In this document: positions 12,592-12,731 of the stretch, piece by piece | How the letters are laid out: every line of letters begins with the position of its first letter | Numbering within the stretch: position 1 is the stretch's first letter | NCBI GenBank assembly: GCA_035552275.1 | Contig: DASZLR010000301.1 | Coordinates: forward strand, 1 to 12,731 | Reading direction: 5' to 3' | DNA from: DASVLX01 sp035552275 | Lineage (GTDB): Bacteria > Actinomycetota > Actinomycetes > Mycobacteriales > Pseudonocardiaceae | Length of the DNA stretch: 12,731 bases | Notes under the pieces: model-generated | The model's database searches: none | Told to the model about the DNA's origin: nothing | Seen by the model: only the letters and a program-made list of their open reading frames with translations | Program-made: the position numbers and the translations under genes

Positions 12592-12731
12592 ATGAACGAC
12601 TTCGTGCAGGATACGGAAGCGGCCGCCGGGTGGTGGCGTTGTGGTGATGAGGAGTTGCTCGATCAGATCGCCGTGATCGAGCACGAGTCGCGTCGGTGGC
12701 ACGCGCGGATGCTGTCGGCGGTGGGTGAGCT
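12592..12731 (+). CDS. DUF222/13E12-type HNH endonuclease family protein, N-terminal part only
   Basis: Only 46 codons are in the window. The visible N-terminus (GWWRCGDEELLDQIAVIEHESRRWHARMLSAVGE, about residues 13-46, mostly one amphipathic helix) has the 'D-x-E-L-L-x-x-I' start and following helix typical of DUF222 proteins. These usually carry a C-terminal HNH nuclease domain and are repeated many times in actinobacterial genomes (13E12/REP family in mycobacteria). The HNH domain itself is not visible, so the full product is inferred. ATG 12592-12594 is the first start after an in-frame stop (12565-12567); GGAG lies only 2 bases upstream, which is unusually close. A consensus LexA box upstream suggests DNA-damage induction. 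Codon ends are less GC-rich than in the atp genes, as is usual for this mobile-like family. Confidence 0.7.
   Translation, partial: MNDFVQDTEAAAGWWRCGDEELLDQIAVIEHESRRWHARMLSAVGE

Noticed and set aside
12187..12702. Minus-strand frame of 171 codons running across the divergent region into the HNH gene
   Set aside because: It overlaps the thioesterase in another frame and is antisense to the HNH start; its translation has no motif.

Overview
The window reads as chromosomal DNA from a high-GC actinomycete. The gene order (threonylcarbamoyl-AMP synthase, WecA, AtpI-type genes, atpBEFHAGDC, DUF2550) is the one known from Mycobacteriales and Pseudonocardiales. A free-standing delta subunit beside a second b-type subunit suggests a Pseudonocardiales-like actinomycete rather than Mycobacterium; that placement is inference.

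Layout from left to right. Positions 3-434 (+) hold the 3' part of a PPOX-fold flavin/F420 oxidoreductase that lacks its N-terminus. A 197-bp convergent gap follows, containing a possible coding remnant. Positions 632-9144 (-) carry an unbroken F1Fo ATP synthase operon, transcribed right to left: atpZ-like, atpI, atpB, atpE, atpF, a second b-type gene, atpH, atpA, atpG, atpD, atpC and a DUF2550 membrane-protein gene. A 341-bp gap (9145-9485) separates the operon from wecA; it may hold the operon's 5' leader (candidate hairpins and short ORFs, no clear promoter). Positions 9486-12431 (-) hold wecA, tsaC/sua5, an unrecognised actinobacterial gene and a hotdog acyl-CoA thioesterase, closely packed and probably one transcription unit. 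Positions 12592-12731 (+) are the first 46 codons of a DUF222/13E12-type HNH endonuclease, divergent from the thioesterase.

How the genes work together. AtpZ and AtpI assist c-ring and Fo assembly. The a and c subunits form the proton path. Two different b-type subunits and delta form the peripheral stalk, and alpha, beta, gamma and epsilon form F1. WecA starts cell-wall linker-unit synthesis on polyprenyl phosphate, and TsaC makes the intermediate for t6A tRNA modification.

Most notable points: (1) a perfect actinobacterial LexA/SOS box (TCGAAC-N4-GTTCGA) at 12522-12537, just upstream of the HNH gene; (2) the peripheral stalk encoded as two ORFs, b' and delta, joined by a TGATG overlap exactly where mycobacteria have one fused b-delta gene, with a visible internal duplication in delta; (3) an alpha C-terminal extension like the mycobacterial one; (4) a structured atp leader. 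I saw no CRISPR array, tRNA, rRNA, insertion sequence or clearly new multi-gene system.
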